Assembly (NCBI GenBank): GCA_006503535.1
Contig: QYRS01000007.1
Location: 2,418,001 to 2,482,000, forward strand
DNA: 64,000 bases
Source: Arthrinium phaeospermum
Lineage: Eukaryota > Ascomycota > Sordariomycetes > Amphisphaeriales > Apiosporaceae
Reading direction: 5' to 3'
Made by a program: the position numbers and the translations under genes. Positions 46,767-57,265 of the stretch are shown one piece after another (positions within the stretch are counted from its first letter, which is position 1; each line of letters begins with the position of its first letter). The notes under the pieces were generated by a model. The model made no database searches, was not told the origin of the DNA, and worked only from the letters and a program-made list of their open reading frames with translations.

Positions 46767-47897
46767 CTACGTGGAATGTCTCACTTACGGGTGCCCATTC
46801 TAGGTTCTTGTCCAGAACGACCTTGCACGTCCTCGCCATGTCCCCCGCGGTGTCGGCGCACTCCTGTTTGCAGTCCAGCCCGGCCAGGGGCAGCGTGTTC
46901 GTCCTCGCGACCCTCCCCGGCCGCGTGGTTGAGGCAGAGGAGGGCGGACGTGAGGTCCAGCTTGGCGCAGCTCGCCCTCAGGTCCGGGGCCCGGTCGAAG
47001 TTGGCCGCCAGGGCGTCCTTGACGCTCTTGACCGTCTGCGAGAGGTAGTACTGGTTCATCCAGAAGTCGTAGCTCCCCGTCTCGCTGCCGGCGTGGCCGA
47101 GGTGCACCACGGCGCGGCCAAACAGCATGCGAGTGACGATGTAGGCCTGCGTGAGGCCCAGCCGCCCGACATTGGCGGGCAGGAAGGATTCGCTAAGCGT
47201 GAGGCGAGGCACGGCACATGCGCCCTCCAATGGGAGGAACGTTGTTATCTGTCGATTGGACGAGATTAGCGGGAGATGATGATACTTTTGGTCATGCATG
47301 CATGACACAAGGGCGCCACCCACTTACCTTGGGATAGCTGTCCAGAATGCTGATGTTCCAACCCGCCCCGATGTTGGCAAAACAGCTCAGGTCCAGCGCG
47401 GCCCAAAAGGCCGCCCGGCGCTCTTCCAACTCACTCTCGTCATGCGAGACGGGAAGGCAGGGGTTGGCAGACGTGTCGTTCCTTTGGGGGTCGTCCATGC
47501 GGTCCAGACCAAAGTGATGGACCATGAAAAGAGCACGGCTTATGCTGGTGAAGGCCCGCAAGAAGTAGGCGGAGCGGAGCTCAAAGTGTGCCATCAGGAT
47601 GCAGGCCTGGAGTGCCGCAATGGTGGTGAAGCTCTTGCCACTTTCCGATTGCTCCAGCTTGTAACGGGCCAGCCCGTAAAGCTGGCTTGTTTTGTTAGTA
47701 TGAGGGGGGTATGTTGCCGCTGCTTGCGCGAGGACGATGTGCTGTAAGCATTCCACTTCTGGCCCGGGATCCGGCGTCGAGATCCGGGTCATGAATAAGT
47801 CTTTCTTCAATACGTAGCAGCCATTCTGACTGTGGCCAAAGTACTGTTCATACCTATATGGCTCTAGTGTCAGTGGCTATGCGGAAAAGACAAGCAC

Positions 47898-47936
47898 GGT
47901 GAGAGTGAGAGTGAGAGTGAGAATGAGAATGAGAGA
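47898..47936. repeat. GTGAGA microsatellite in a TF intron
   Basis: Tandem GTGAGA/ATGAGA hexamers (about six units) within the intron upstream of the exon starting YEQYFGHSQNG. Confidence 0.8.
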
Positions 47937-48611
47937 CTATGAGAAGCGACGTCTTGAAGAGCTTACAACTCAGCCACTACAGGCTGTGGAAATTCATGGC
48001 GGCCGTGGAGAGCGAGCCCGTCTTTAGCGCCCAGGGACATGGGAAACTCGGAAGTGATACCAGACTCCACTGGGGTGATGCATCCTAATTGTGGCATTGA
48101 TTGGCTTGGGCCGTCCATGGTAAAAGGGGGAGGTTGAAGTCGTGTCCCCCATGTTGTTGCCATATGGCGAGGCCCCGACGCTCGGAGGGTTCCGAATAGG
48201 GTCCGGCAAGGACATCGGGACGTCGCAAAGGGATGTTGGACGGCAATGGCACTCTCTGCGCGAGCTTTGCGCTCCAGAAGGTTTGGTGAGCTCGCTGAGT
48301 TTCAGCACAACATTATTGGGGTTTGAGGGGCTCTCGCACATACCGAGACGCTCGCTGAGCTGCTGAATCGTCGTCACCATCTGGTGCCTTTCCTGGGCCG
48401 CCCCTTGGTTCATGTAACTGCAGTCCCCTCCCCGACGCAGGCAATTTCTACAGCAGGGCTGGCTGCCATCGCAGCGGATCTTTTTGGCTCTACATGTCGT
48501 GCACGCGGTGCCGGATGCCGGCCACGTTCATGGTTAGTAGTCTCAGTTCGGACTGGTTGACCTGGACGGCTCGAGACCTTGTTTGCGTGGAGCCGTTTCT
48601 TCTTCCTTGCT

Positions 48612-48968
48612 ATGCAAGCAGTATCGGTTGAGACTCCGGGTTATTTTAAGTTAACAGAAACCGATCATCGTCTCATATATGTTGTGGCGAGTATCATCTT
48701 GGCATCCTCGACGATATCGCGAATTCTACGTGACCTTGTCTACGATTGCCATATAGCTAGAGCCGGGGGACCCGAGTTCGATGCAGCCGCGACAAGCGCA
48801 TGTAATAATATTACAGAGAAGCTGAGAAGCAGGTATAACACAAGAGATGGCGCACTCAACGAGCTCTACAAAGACACTTCAGCTTGGAGCGTTCTCGATA
48901 GGATGGTCGTACGATATATGCACATGCACCTCCTTGGCGGCCCCTCCCGAGAATCTGGGCCACAGTAA
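48612..48968 (+). CDS. Short hypothetical ORF, not recognised
   Basis: A 118-codon ORF from ATG 48612; the frame is open a little further upstream. It is helix-rich, with a hydrophobic segment LIYVVASIILASSTISRIL and a later DLVYDCHIARAGGPEF. No family is recognised. It may be an exon of a larger broken gene between the regulator and the SDR, or chance. Codon composition is less GC-rich than its neighbours. Confidence 0.3.
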   Translation: MQAVSVETPGYFKLTETDHRLIYVVASIILASSTISRILRDLVYDCHIARAGGPEFDAAATSACNNITEKLRSRYNTRDGALNELYKDTSAWSVLDRMVVRYMHMHLLGGPSRESGPQ

Positions 48969-48969
48969 G

Positions 48970-49838
48970 AAGTTCATGCAACAACTGAGGTACTCGGTAC
49001 AAGAATAGCATTGCTTCGGAGCAGATTCTGGCTGCCTTTGCTTAGTCCTAATCTCCACACTTTATGCTTTAAAGGATTTACTTTGTACCCACTACATTGG
49101 CGCTTAGTACCTATTCCAAACGTGCGATGAAGGGAGGAAGATGGGTGGGGGCCGGCAGAGAGTGGGGAACAAAAGCAATTAAATAGTTTGCTCCGGGCTT
49201 GGTATGCTACGTTGGTCTCAGAACCAACACCAACGCTGTGGCTAGAGTGTGACAGCAGCTTACTGCATCGGAGATTGACCGTCCCTTTCTATTCATACCG
49301 AGGGGCTTCTTCGGCCGTAGAGGCCGCACCGGGGCGTAAAGGGACGAATTGGCGCTGCAGACGGCCCTCAGGCGCCTAGGCGGAACGCCGACACACGATC
49401 GTCATTGGTGTGTGTGCTGCCATCCGAATAATCACTGCAGTTGGCAATGTGACTGCAAGGTGCTGGCCAAGAATACACAACACGGCGTATAATACGGGGT
49501 CGGATTGGGCTTCCAGTGACACATGGCGCATACTGTGGATTTTATATCGTATCTTGCCTGACGTCTTCGTCCTAAGACGGCTAAGGCGGCAATAACGGAA
49601 ACTTGTTTCTGCTGCTTAGAAATCAAAAGTAGCAACGTTTCCATGTCTCACTTGGAAGGTGAGCCGCCAAGCGCCAAGCGTGTACCGCCTCTACGATACA
49701 GTGCCACCTATTTATGCCAAAGAAGTTCATCTCGACTCTGCGTCTTCTGCTAGTGACACTCAACACTCCCTGTCTACTTGTAACGTTCTTACTAGGAACC
49801 TCTCAGCTACGTACTTACTGCACTTCATCTTCAGCACC
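48970..49838. other. Intergenic stretch upstream of the SDR
   Basis: No supported gene; the last few hundred bases are the likely SDR promoter. Confidence 0.45.
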
Positions 49839-50592
49839 ATGACAGCTCCCTCGCCTGTAGCTTTGGTCTCCGGGGCCAACAGGGGCATTGGGCGCGCCGT
49901 CGCCATCAGCCTCGCCCAAGACCACGGCTACACCGTCCTGATCGGGTCCCGCAGCCTGGCGGACGGCGAGGAGGTGGCCCAGGGGCTCCGCGCCGAGGGT
50001 CACAAGGCGCAGGCCATTCAACTGGATCTGACCTCAGACGAGTCCATCCAGGCGGCCGCTGACGTGATCGGCCAGGCCTACGGCCGCCTCGACGTGCTGG
50101 TCAACAACGCCGCCGTCCTATTGGACCGCTACGACGAGCGCAAGCCCGACCTCGGGCCGCGCGAGCTCTTTCGCCAGACCTTCGAGATCAACGTCTTTGG
50201 CACCGCCATCCTGACCGACCGACGCCCTCCTCCCGCTGCTGCGCAAGGCCGCCCCCAGCCCGCCGCGGGTCGTCTTTGTCAGCACGCGCATGGCCAGCAT
50301 GGCCGAGGGGACTAACCGCGAGATGCCCTTCTTCTTTGTCGACTTCAAGGCCTACGACAGCAGCAAGTCCGCCCTCAACATGCTGGCCCTCAACTACGCC
50401 CGCCTCCTCGAGGACGTCGGCGGCCTGGTCAACGTCGTCTGTCCCGGCTTCGTCAGCACCGGCCTCAACTTCAACAACGACGCCGCTCTGCCCACCGAGG
50501 TCGGGGCGCAGAGGATTGTCGAGATGGCGACCGTGGACAAGGATGGGCCCCGGGCAACCTTCACGGACAAAGACGGTCCCATCCCGTGGTAG
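49839..50592 (+). pseudogene. Short-chain dehydrogenase/reductase with 4-bp duplication
   Basis: The classical SDR layout of about 249 aa is readable. NAD(P)-binding VSGANRGIGRAVAISLA lies near residue 9, then DLTSD, LDVLVNNAAVL, a Ser in VVFVSTRMAS, the catalytic YDSSK and VVCPGFVSTGL. Between FGTAILTD and ALLPLLRKAAPS the sequence reads gaccgaccgacg at 50213-50224; removing one 4-base unit restores a continuous frame. There is no GT-AG intron here. The SDR would reduce a ketone or oxidise an alcohol of the cluster product. The carbonyl substrate is unknown. All catalytic residues are kept, so the break is recent or an error. Confidence 0.8.
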
Positions 50593-51002
50593 TTATTAGA
50601 GCCATCGGCCTGTCTGTGGATAAGGGGCCGGGCACCAGCAAGGCACCGGCAAGGTGGCATGAGACACGTGCTATTCTGAGTTTGGATGTTTCAATTGGAC
50701 TTGTAGCGAGCTGAAAGAGCTAGGTAGTGATAACTAAGCGAGCTGGTTCATTTTCCGCCTCGAAATCCTTCCTTCGGCCAATGTCCGTGGTGGCGTAGCG
50801 GTGCGAATCCTTCGCGGTAAGCTTACTGGACTCTTCTGTGGTGTGCTCACGAGGAATCCTTCAGGTGCATCCAAACTCCTGTTGTCCTTCCGCTGGTAGT
50901 ATAGATATATATTTGCCTGAGTCTACTGATCCGGTCATGGATATTGTCAACCTCGACCTTCCCACTCATTTACCAAATCGCCTACAGTCTCTGGCCCCCG
51001 AA
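50593..51002. other. Short intergenic region between SDR and GMC genes
   Basis: Contains the SDR 3' end and the GMC promoter; nothing else is recognised. Confidence 0.45.
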
Positions 51003-53228
51003 ATGGCCCCGTTTACCTTCCTACTGGCCTTCTGCCTCCCATTTGCCTTTCCTTTGTATTGTCCGAGTACGAACTCAATGGCGGTCGGACCAACCTACTG
51101 GGAAACTCGTTCGGGGTTCCTGGAGCTGAAGTAACCTACGACTACATCGTACGTATCCACTCGCTAGCCGCCCTCTCCCCAATAATAGCTTGCCATTTTA
51201 ACTTTCTCGTAGGTTGTGGGGCAGGAACCGCAGGAGCGACAATTGCGACCCGGTTGGCCCTTGCCGGTTTCGACGTGGCCGTGATAGAATCGGGATCTTT
51301 CTACGCGCTCGACAACGGCAACCGAACGACGATACCTGGATACGATCAAACCGTCCATGCAGATAACGCTGTAGCCTCCTTGATTGAGTATGACTTCATC
51401 ACTAAGCCGGAGAAGGTGAGTCAGAAACACTTCTCATAGCGGGACCTGGGCTCAGCCAGCCTGACCCGGAGTCGATGTTGATCCCAGCAAGTAGGCTCTC
51501 AACAACCGCACTTTGCATTACAATCAAGGCCGTGTCTTTGGGGGCAGGTACGTTTCCACTTTCCCCTTGCGCCCCTGTGCATGTTCTGATAGGGTCGTGT
51601 TTTGCCGTATATCAGCTCCGCCCTCAACCTCATGGGATACCAGCGCGGCACCCGTGGATCGCACCAAAGATGGCCGAGGCGGTGAACGACACGCGATGGG
51701 ACTGGGAGAACGTACTGCCGTTCTACAAGGCCAGCACCACCTTCACACCTCCGGACTATTCCAAGATCGACCCCAAGTTCAACATCAGCTACGACGCGGC
51801 TGCCTTCGACGCCACGGACAGCGCGCCTCTGCACGTTTCATATGGCAATCACCAGGGCGACTACGCCCCTTTCATTGCCAGGAGCTTCAAAGAGGCCATG
51901 GGGATGCAGCCGATCCCGGGGCTCAATAGTGGGGCTCATGGGTTACGCAACCATGTCGGCGACAGTAACCCCGAGGCCGCTACACGGGACAGTTCGGCTA
52001 CCTCGTTCCTGGCCAAGGGCGTCAACGAGACAGACATGAAGCTGTACCAAAAGACCATAGTCCAGAGGGTTCTGTTCGATGAGCGCAAGAAGGCCAAGGG
52101 GGTACGAGTCACGGTCGATCACCCGGTCCCGTTCGAGTACAACTTGTACGCGCGGAACGAAGTCATTGTCTCGGCCGGAGCGGTGGGTACAGCCCTTTTC
52201 CGTTGCTTGTTCCATTCTTTGTGTACTGACGCCTGGGCTTCCGACCCGAACAGTTCCGATCCCCGCAGCTCCTTATGACCTCGGGCATCGGACCGCGAGA
52301 CGCCCTGAGCCAGCACGGGATCCCCGTCGTCTCGGAGCTGCCGGGCGTGGGCCAAAACATCGAGGACCAGGTCTGGATGCCCTTTTCGTTCCAGGTCAAC
52401 GTGACGACCAAGCAGATCGTGCTGAACAACCGGCCTACCACCAGCCGGCCATCGACGCGTACCTGGCGTCGCAGAGCGGGCCCCTGAGCGGCATCGGCGC
52501 CGGCGAGTTCGTGGGCTGGGAGAAGCTGCCGCCGCGCAGCCGGCGGCGCCTCAGCCCCCGCACGCGCGCCTGGCTCGACGCCTTCCCCGCCGACTGGCCC
52601 GAGGTCGAGTACCAGGTCATCGCCTTCGCGGCCGCCCCCGCCGACGCCGGGCCGACGACATGTACATGACGTTCGGGACGGCGCTGCTGACGGCCCGGTC
52701 CCGCGGCGCCGTCGCGCTCAAGAGCAACAGCACCGTCGACTACCCCGAGATCCGGCTCAACTGGCTGCTCGACCCGGCCGACATGGAGGTCGCCGTCGAG
52801 GCCTTCAAGCGCCAGCGGCAGTGGGCGCGGGGCACGGGCATCGTGCTGCGCGAGTACGACCCCGCGCCCGAGATCCAGACCGACGACGAGATCCGGGACT
52901 GGATTCGCAAGAGGGCTGCCAACATTTACCACGCGGCATCAGGCTGTAAGTACTCTTTGCGTCGTGGGTTCTACTTACCACTGACTTGTTGATTCCGCAG
53001 GCGCCATGGGGACCGACGACAACGAGATGGCGGTCTTGGATAGTGAGGCCAGGGTTCGTGGCGTCACCGGTCTGCGCGTGGTTGATGCGAGTGCCATGCC
53101 CGTTCTGGTACCAGGCCATCCCATGGCCGCTATATGTAAGCTTCTCACTCCAAAGTGTTCGGCCCATACTGTTTTGCTAACTTTTCGTTAAGATTGCCAA
53201 CGCCATCATCAAAGGAGACCTGGAGTGA
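51003..53228 (+). pseudogene. Secreted GMC oxidoreductase, several frameshifts
   Basis: The N-terminus is a signal peptide (MAPFTFLLAFCLPFAFPL). The FAD site VVGCGAGTAGATIATRLA follows, then NQGRVFGG and, after an intron, SALNLMGYQRGT; later come [20 protein letters not shown] (rebuilt across an intron) and the C-terminal catalytic block NIYHAASGCAMG with [16 protein letters not shown] and GHPMAAIY. GMC flavoproteins oxidise alcohols, here probably a pathway intermediate outside or in vesicles. Frame breaks without splice signals lie near 51055 (after the signal peptide), 51671 (tggcc where tgggcc would fit), 52430 (one C short before [14 protein letters not shown]), 52650 (one base short before DMYMTFGTALL), and probably at the last intron. 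Full length would be about 620 aa. Confidence 0.75.
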
Positions 53229-53696
53229 ATTGTGCCAAAAGGTCACCCGTGTCCTTCTCTCTACATAGTTAGAGCCACCTCATAGATTTGCCGTTTTCCC
53301 GACAGTTGTGTTTTTAGAGATTGATAGACTTGTATAATTCCGAATACCACCTTTTCATAATACTGCGGTATAGAATATATCTTTGATATATAATGCTAGT
53401 CAATTGCAGGCAGGTTGATGTGAAAGCACCGACGGGCTTGGTCCGGGTTGTTGCACTTAGCCAAGCCCTTAACGTCAGCAATGTACCCAAACTCCAGTCC
53501 ATGTCACACCAGTCTTACTAACCCATTGCTGATCTACCTAGACATCATTGCATCTTACTGGCCTGACGTATCCCCGCACTGCGCTTCGATGGAGTTCATC
53601 ATCCGGCCTTCCCCGCGATTATTTTTCGATATTTGCGCCCCAACTCCGATTTGGGAACCATTACTTACTACCCCTGTCTCCGCAGACCCGACAGAC
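53229..53696. other. Intergenic stretch
   Basis: Between the GMC stop and the Dal5-like transporter start. No supported ORF. Confidence 0.45.
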
Positions 53697-55268
53697 ATGA
53701 TGAATTGCGGGAACAGCAACAGTGCGGAAAAGCCTGTGGGAGATGACCCATCCACGGCTCGCGGCAAACTGGCCCAAGAGAAGGTCGATTCCATTACACC
53801 TAAGACGGTCCGGCGCGGACGGCCATGTAGACGTCGCGGCCCTCTATGCCAATCACTTCGCCGACAGCGGCGAGACTTACTCACGTGGGGACGAGCGGCG
53901 CCTGCGCTGGAAGCTCGACCTTCGCCTCGTGCCCTTACTGTGGTTCAACGTGACCTTGGGCGCCATGGACAAGGTCACGACCTCGACTGCTGCCTTGTAC
54001 AACTTTCGCGAGGATGCCGGGCTCGACGGGGACAAGTACAGCTGGGTCGGCAGTGCATTCTACGTAGATGTTGCCCCTGTCCTGTCTTTTCCACTAATAC
54101 CTGGGTGGGAAAAGCGTCTGAATCCAAAAATATTGATGTTGACGCTCTCCAGATCGGATACCTCATCTGGTGTCTTCCGAGTGGCTCCATGCTCCAGAGG
54201 TTTCCCCTGGCCAAGGTGCTGTGCGCAGTTAATTCGGGAATCAGGGTTGCATAACTCTGATTGGTAATCACAGTGTGGTACACGCGCGCCGAGCAGCCCC
54301 TGCGCACGGCCTGATGTACACCGGCCTCTCCGTCTGCTTCTCCGGACCTATCGGCTGGGGCATCGGGTTCCTCCCCGCCGACCACCAGTGGCGCGCCATG
54401 TCTGGATCACGGGTGCCATCACCATCGCCTGGGCCGTCGTCATTGGCCTCTTTATGCCGGACAGTCCCGTCATGGCCAAATTCGTGCAACCGCGGGAGAG
54501 AGCCATCGCGATCGAGCGGATGCGAGCAGACCAGACGGGCATCGAGAATAAGAAGTTTAACAAGCGGCAAATGCGCGAGGCCTTTATTGACCCCAAGACC
54601 TGGCTCATGTGCCTCTTCCACCTGACCATCAGCATCCCCAACGGCGGACTGACCAACTTCGGGCCCCTCGTTATCAAGGGGCTGGGTTACAACTCACAGC
54701 GGTCACGCTACTCATGATGCCTACGGGAGTCGTCCAGACCGTCGCCTCGTACCTGTGCAACGGCGGCGTGTTCCTGTGCCTCAAGTATCTGCCCAGGTAC
54801 CAGACCCGCGTCGGGTGGACCCTGCTGGGCATCCTCGTCGGCCTGGTCTCGACCGTCTTTCTACACACGCTGGCCGTGGACGATTACAACGGGAGATTGG
54901 CGGCGCTGTACATGCTATTTCTACTTCGGACCCTATGTCGTCTCGCTCGGCATGAACACCGCTAACACGGCGGGGCACACCAAAAAGGTGAAAACCAACG
55001 CGCTCGTGTTCATCTCGTACTGCGTCTCCAACATCGTGGGGCCCCAATTCTTTCTTGCCAGCCAGGCGCCCGTCTACCCGCTCGGCATCGCTGCCATTCT
55101 CGGAAGCGTCTTGTCAGCTGCCTTCATCATCCTGTATGCGGCGTACTGCATCTACGAGAACCGGAGGAGGGACCGAGTGGACGCGGCGGCCGGGGAGAGG
55201 TCCATATGGACACGGATTTCAAGGATCTTACGGATAAAGAGAATGTGCACTTCCGGTACGTTTGGTAG
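53697..55268 (+). pseudogene. Dal5/allantoate-permease MFS gene with internal deletion
   Basis: Pieces of an anion:cation symporter of the MFS Dal5 type are readable: LRWKLDLRLVPLLWFNVTLG (helix 1), DKYSWVGSAFY then after an intron IGYLIWCLPSGSMLQRFPLA (helix 2), then WYTRAEQPLRTALMYTGLSV, ITGAITIAWAVVIGLFMPDS, HLTISIPNGGLTNFGPLVIK, LNTA-type GMNTANTAGHTKKV and a C-terminal DTDFKDLTDKENVHFRYVW before the stop at 55266-55268. Between helix 2 and WYTRAEQ about 45-60 residues (helices 3-4) that family members have are absent; only 55-60 bases of unrelated sequence remain. Frame breaks also occur near 53810, 54330, 54400, 54700, 54930 and 55213. This is a true pseudogene: the deletion cannot be a base-calling error. 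Confidence 0.82.
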
Positions 55269-56229
55269 GAAGCGATCCCGTTCGGACTTGTAGCATTAGT
55301 TGTAGACGATACAGAGGTAGTGTGGTTGTACCAAGCGGGGAGCAAGCCGTTAGCGCAATGGGTTAAGAAGAGCATTGCAGTCGTGACAAATGCAGCTCTC
55401 AACCCCTCATCTGCGTCGTACATTCCTTTGCATTAACTAAAAGACGGAAACTTAATTTAAGGCTCCCTGCCGCATGTCTCTTCGGAAGACTTCCGTATCA
55501 TCATCATCGGGGAGCATCCCGAGCTCGGCACCTCGCGGGAACGTTCCGAGTTGCACACCACTGGAAGCGTCCCGAACCATCACAGACCATGGCAGGGTTC
55601 ACAAGTCTCAGAGAGTGCTCAGCGCTGTGTCGGACGTCACCGTTGAAATGATCTTAATCAGTGCATCGCGGGATAGAATGTTGCTCGTGAAGGTGGGACC
55701 CCGAAATTGTGTTATGCGAGTTCAAAGTCCGGGGAGCGTCCGAGCAACGTTCCGGCGACGCGAAGAAATGGATCAACGGGGCCTCTTCCGTCTCGGAAGC
55801 AGTTCCGAACAAAGTGCACCCCAGAGAGGTGGAGCGTGGGTCTGTCATCCGTTGCTACATACATAAAGACAGACATGTTGGTCGCAGCTCACCATGAAAG
55901 CTAGTAGCCAAAGAGGCTTGTAACCCAAGCGGGTTGTGACGATGAGGTCTGTTGGGGTCCAGGTCCCCGGCAGCAAAAGTGTATTGTGCTTCCGCGGAGT
56001 TGGAGTACAATCGTCTGAAATGATTTGGCAATGGTGATTCATGGTAACGTTAGTTAAAGTGCCTACCCCGAGTTCTGATTCTGATAAACGATGACTGACG
56101 ACCGTGCAATAAAAGATAGCAATGCACCAAATTGTCGCAGTTGCCAACGCCAACCATCGCAACCAAAGATTATATCACCTGGGCTCAGTCCAAACTGGCC
56201 TTTGCAGAACTTTTGAAGACTTGCGACTC

Positions 56230-56420
56230 GAAGCCGACATCGTTGTATTCAATGCCATACGGGCTCCCAGCCAGGATCAACGCCGTAGAGTGAGCACCCG
56301 CTCCTGCATTGCGAAAAGCACCGAAGCCGACATCGTTGTATTCAATGCCATACGGGCTCCCGTCCCAGCCAGGATCAACGCCGTAGAGTGAGCACCCGCT
56401 CCTGCATTGCGAAAAGCACC
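56230..56420. repeat. Tandem duplication of a 93-98 bp block
   Basis: Copy 1 (56230-56322) and copy 2 (56323-56420) start gaagccgacatcgttgtatt and are identical except for a five-base insertion (gtccc) in copy 2. Confidence 0.93.
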
Positions 56421-56952
56421 ACGCGCACCTACAAATGGAACAACAGCCCGCCCATGAGCAAGCACGGGTGCCGCAGCCTAGAGAGCCGGACCATCACAGC
56501 CCACTTGACCCGGCAGACAGGTCACTGTCGGTGATTACTTTTACTTCCACTTCCCCGCCGCCACCTTATGAAACAGCTGCGCCCGCGGACATAATCAAAA
56601 TCCCCAGACGTCAATTAGGGGCGACATTGGAATTGGCCCAAGCCGTCCTGGCGGACGGTCAGGACTGGACGGTTTTGACGGGCCATTTCGGGGAGGAACT
56701 CCAGCGCTCTGTTGAGCGCGTTTCTGTCTCGGCTGCGGCCGAAATCGTTAGGCGCACCATCCTCGGCAGACTCCCCGGCGGAGGCGTGCCCCCACCCCAG
56801 TTCTAGTGCAGGTTCAGGTCCCTGCAGGGACTTCGAGCCGCTAAAGAGCTTCCGCCGCGGCGCGTCACTTAGTTACTGCACGTGCTGTGCAGTGGCACCA
56901 AGCAATTATCCCCGACAAGTTTGGGGCAGCAGGCTGGGGAAGTGTTCATGTA

Positions 56953-57015
56953 GACACGACTTCAAGGACCCCTACAGATGAAAGAAATAGGCACTTCCGA
57001 TACGTCTGGGAATGA
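56953..57015 (+). pseudogene. Relic of a second Dal5-like transporter C-terminus
   Basis: The 63 bases match the last codons of the Dal5-like gene ending at 55268. That gene reads DTDFKDLTDKENVHFRYVW; here the open frame reads DTTSRTPTDERNRHFRYVWE and then stops. With one base skipped, the start also matches as DTDFKD. The rest of this second transporter is gone. Confidence 0.6.
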
Positions 57016-57224
57016 TGGATATTCCTAAATCAATCGATTACATTCGTTCGATTGGCTCCGCCTGGGTGATATTTGGAACAGACTTCCGCAACAAGTACTT
57101 ACGGGGAGCGTCCCAGGCCTACGGGAGCATTCCGTTTACGGGAGCGTCCCGAGCCTGTCGCTAACATGGAATGTACGTGGGCCCTAGATAGTGTCCAATG
57201 AAGAACATTGAACGTCTCCATCTA

Positions 57225-57265
57225 TCCCCTTAATTGCCAAATACCGCAATAGAAATGGGACCGGT
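57225..57265. repeat. Left TIR of the second transposon
   Basis: Pairs in inverted orientation with 60025-60067; it is the GC-richer, less mutated end. Confidence 0.8.

Larger units (their letters stand above)
46276..48531 (-). pseudogene. Zn2Cys6 transcription factor, two frame breaks
   Basis: The zinc cluster is complete: CTTCRAKKIRCDGSQPCC followed by RNCLRRGGDC (about 48509-48425), then a coiled linker (HQMVTTIQQLSERLG). Later exons carry the fungal-specific middle homology region: EQYFGHSQNGCYVLKKDLF, then SFTTIAALQACILMAHFELR, ALFMVHHFGLDRMDD, ERRAAFWAALDLSCF, and VGRLGLTQAYIVTRMLFGRA after an intron at about 47254-47331. The only nearby ATG (48531) is in a different frame from the zinc cluster, and a stop precedes the cluster in its own frame. 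A second break lies near 46925, before LPLAGLDCKQECADTAGD. The last intron contains a run of 20 G. It is the likely cluster-specific activator. Confidence 0.72.
55511..57155. repeat. Dispersed GGGAGCGTCCCGAG palindrome copies
   Basis: Variants of a short imperfect palindrome, often followed by GAG, lie near 55511, 55538, 55562, 55732, 55746, 55795, 57104, 57123 and 57140. Core forms are gggagcgtccc, gggaacgttcc and gggagcattcc. The copies are scattered rather than in tandem. Confidence 0.6.
55294..57224. other. Repeat-rich gene desert
   Basis: It holds nine or so imperfect copies of a GGGAGCGTCCC-type palindrome, a tandem duplication of about 95 bp (56230-56420) and a relic of a second transporter tail (56953-57015). 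A 123-codon ORF at 56435-56806 has no recognisable features. Confidence 0.6.

Noticed and set aside
42200..48000. Terpene synthase or prenyltransferase that would make this a meroterpenoid cluster
   Set aside because: I looked for DDxxD/NSE motifs and UbiA-type motifs among the ORFs of the cluster and saw none.
55340..55420. tRNA-like stretch (gcgcaatgggttaag)
   Set aside because: No T-arm GGTTCRANNCC box and no acceptor pairing.
56435..56806. 123-codon ORF as a gene
   Set aside because: It begins just after a tandem duplication, shows no family motif, signal or splice support, and lies in a relic-rich desert; chance cannot be excluded.
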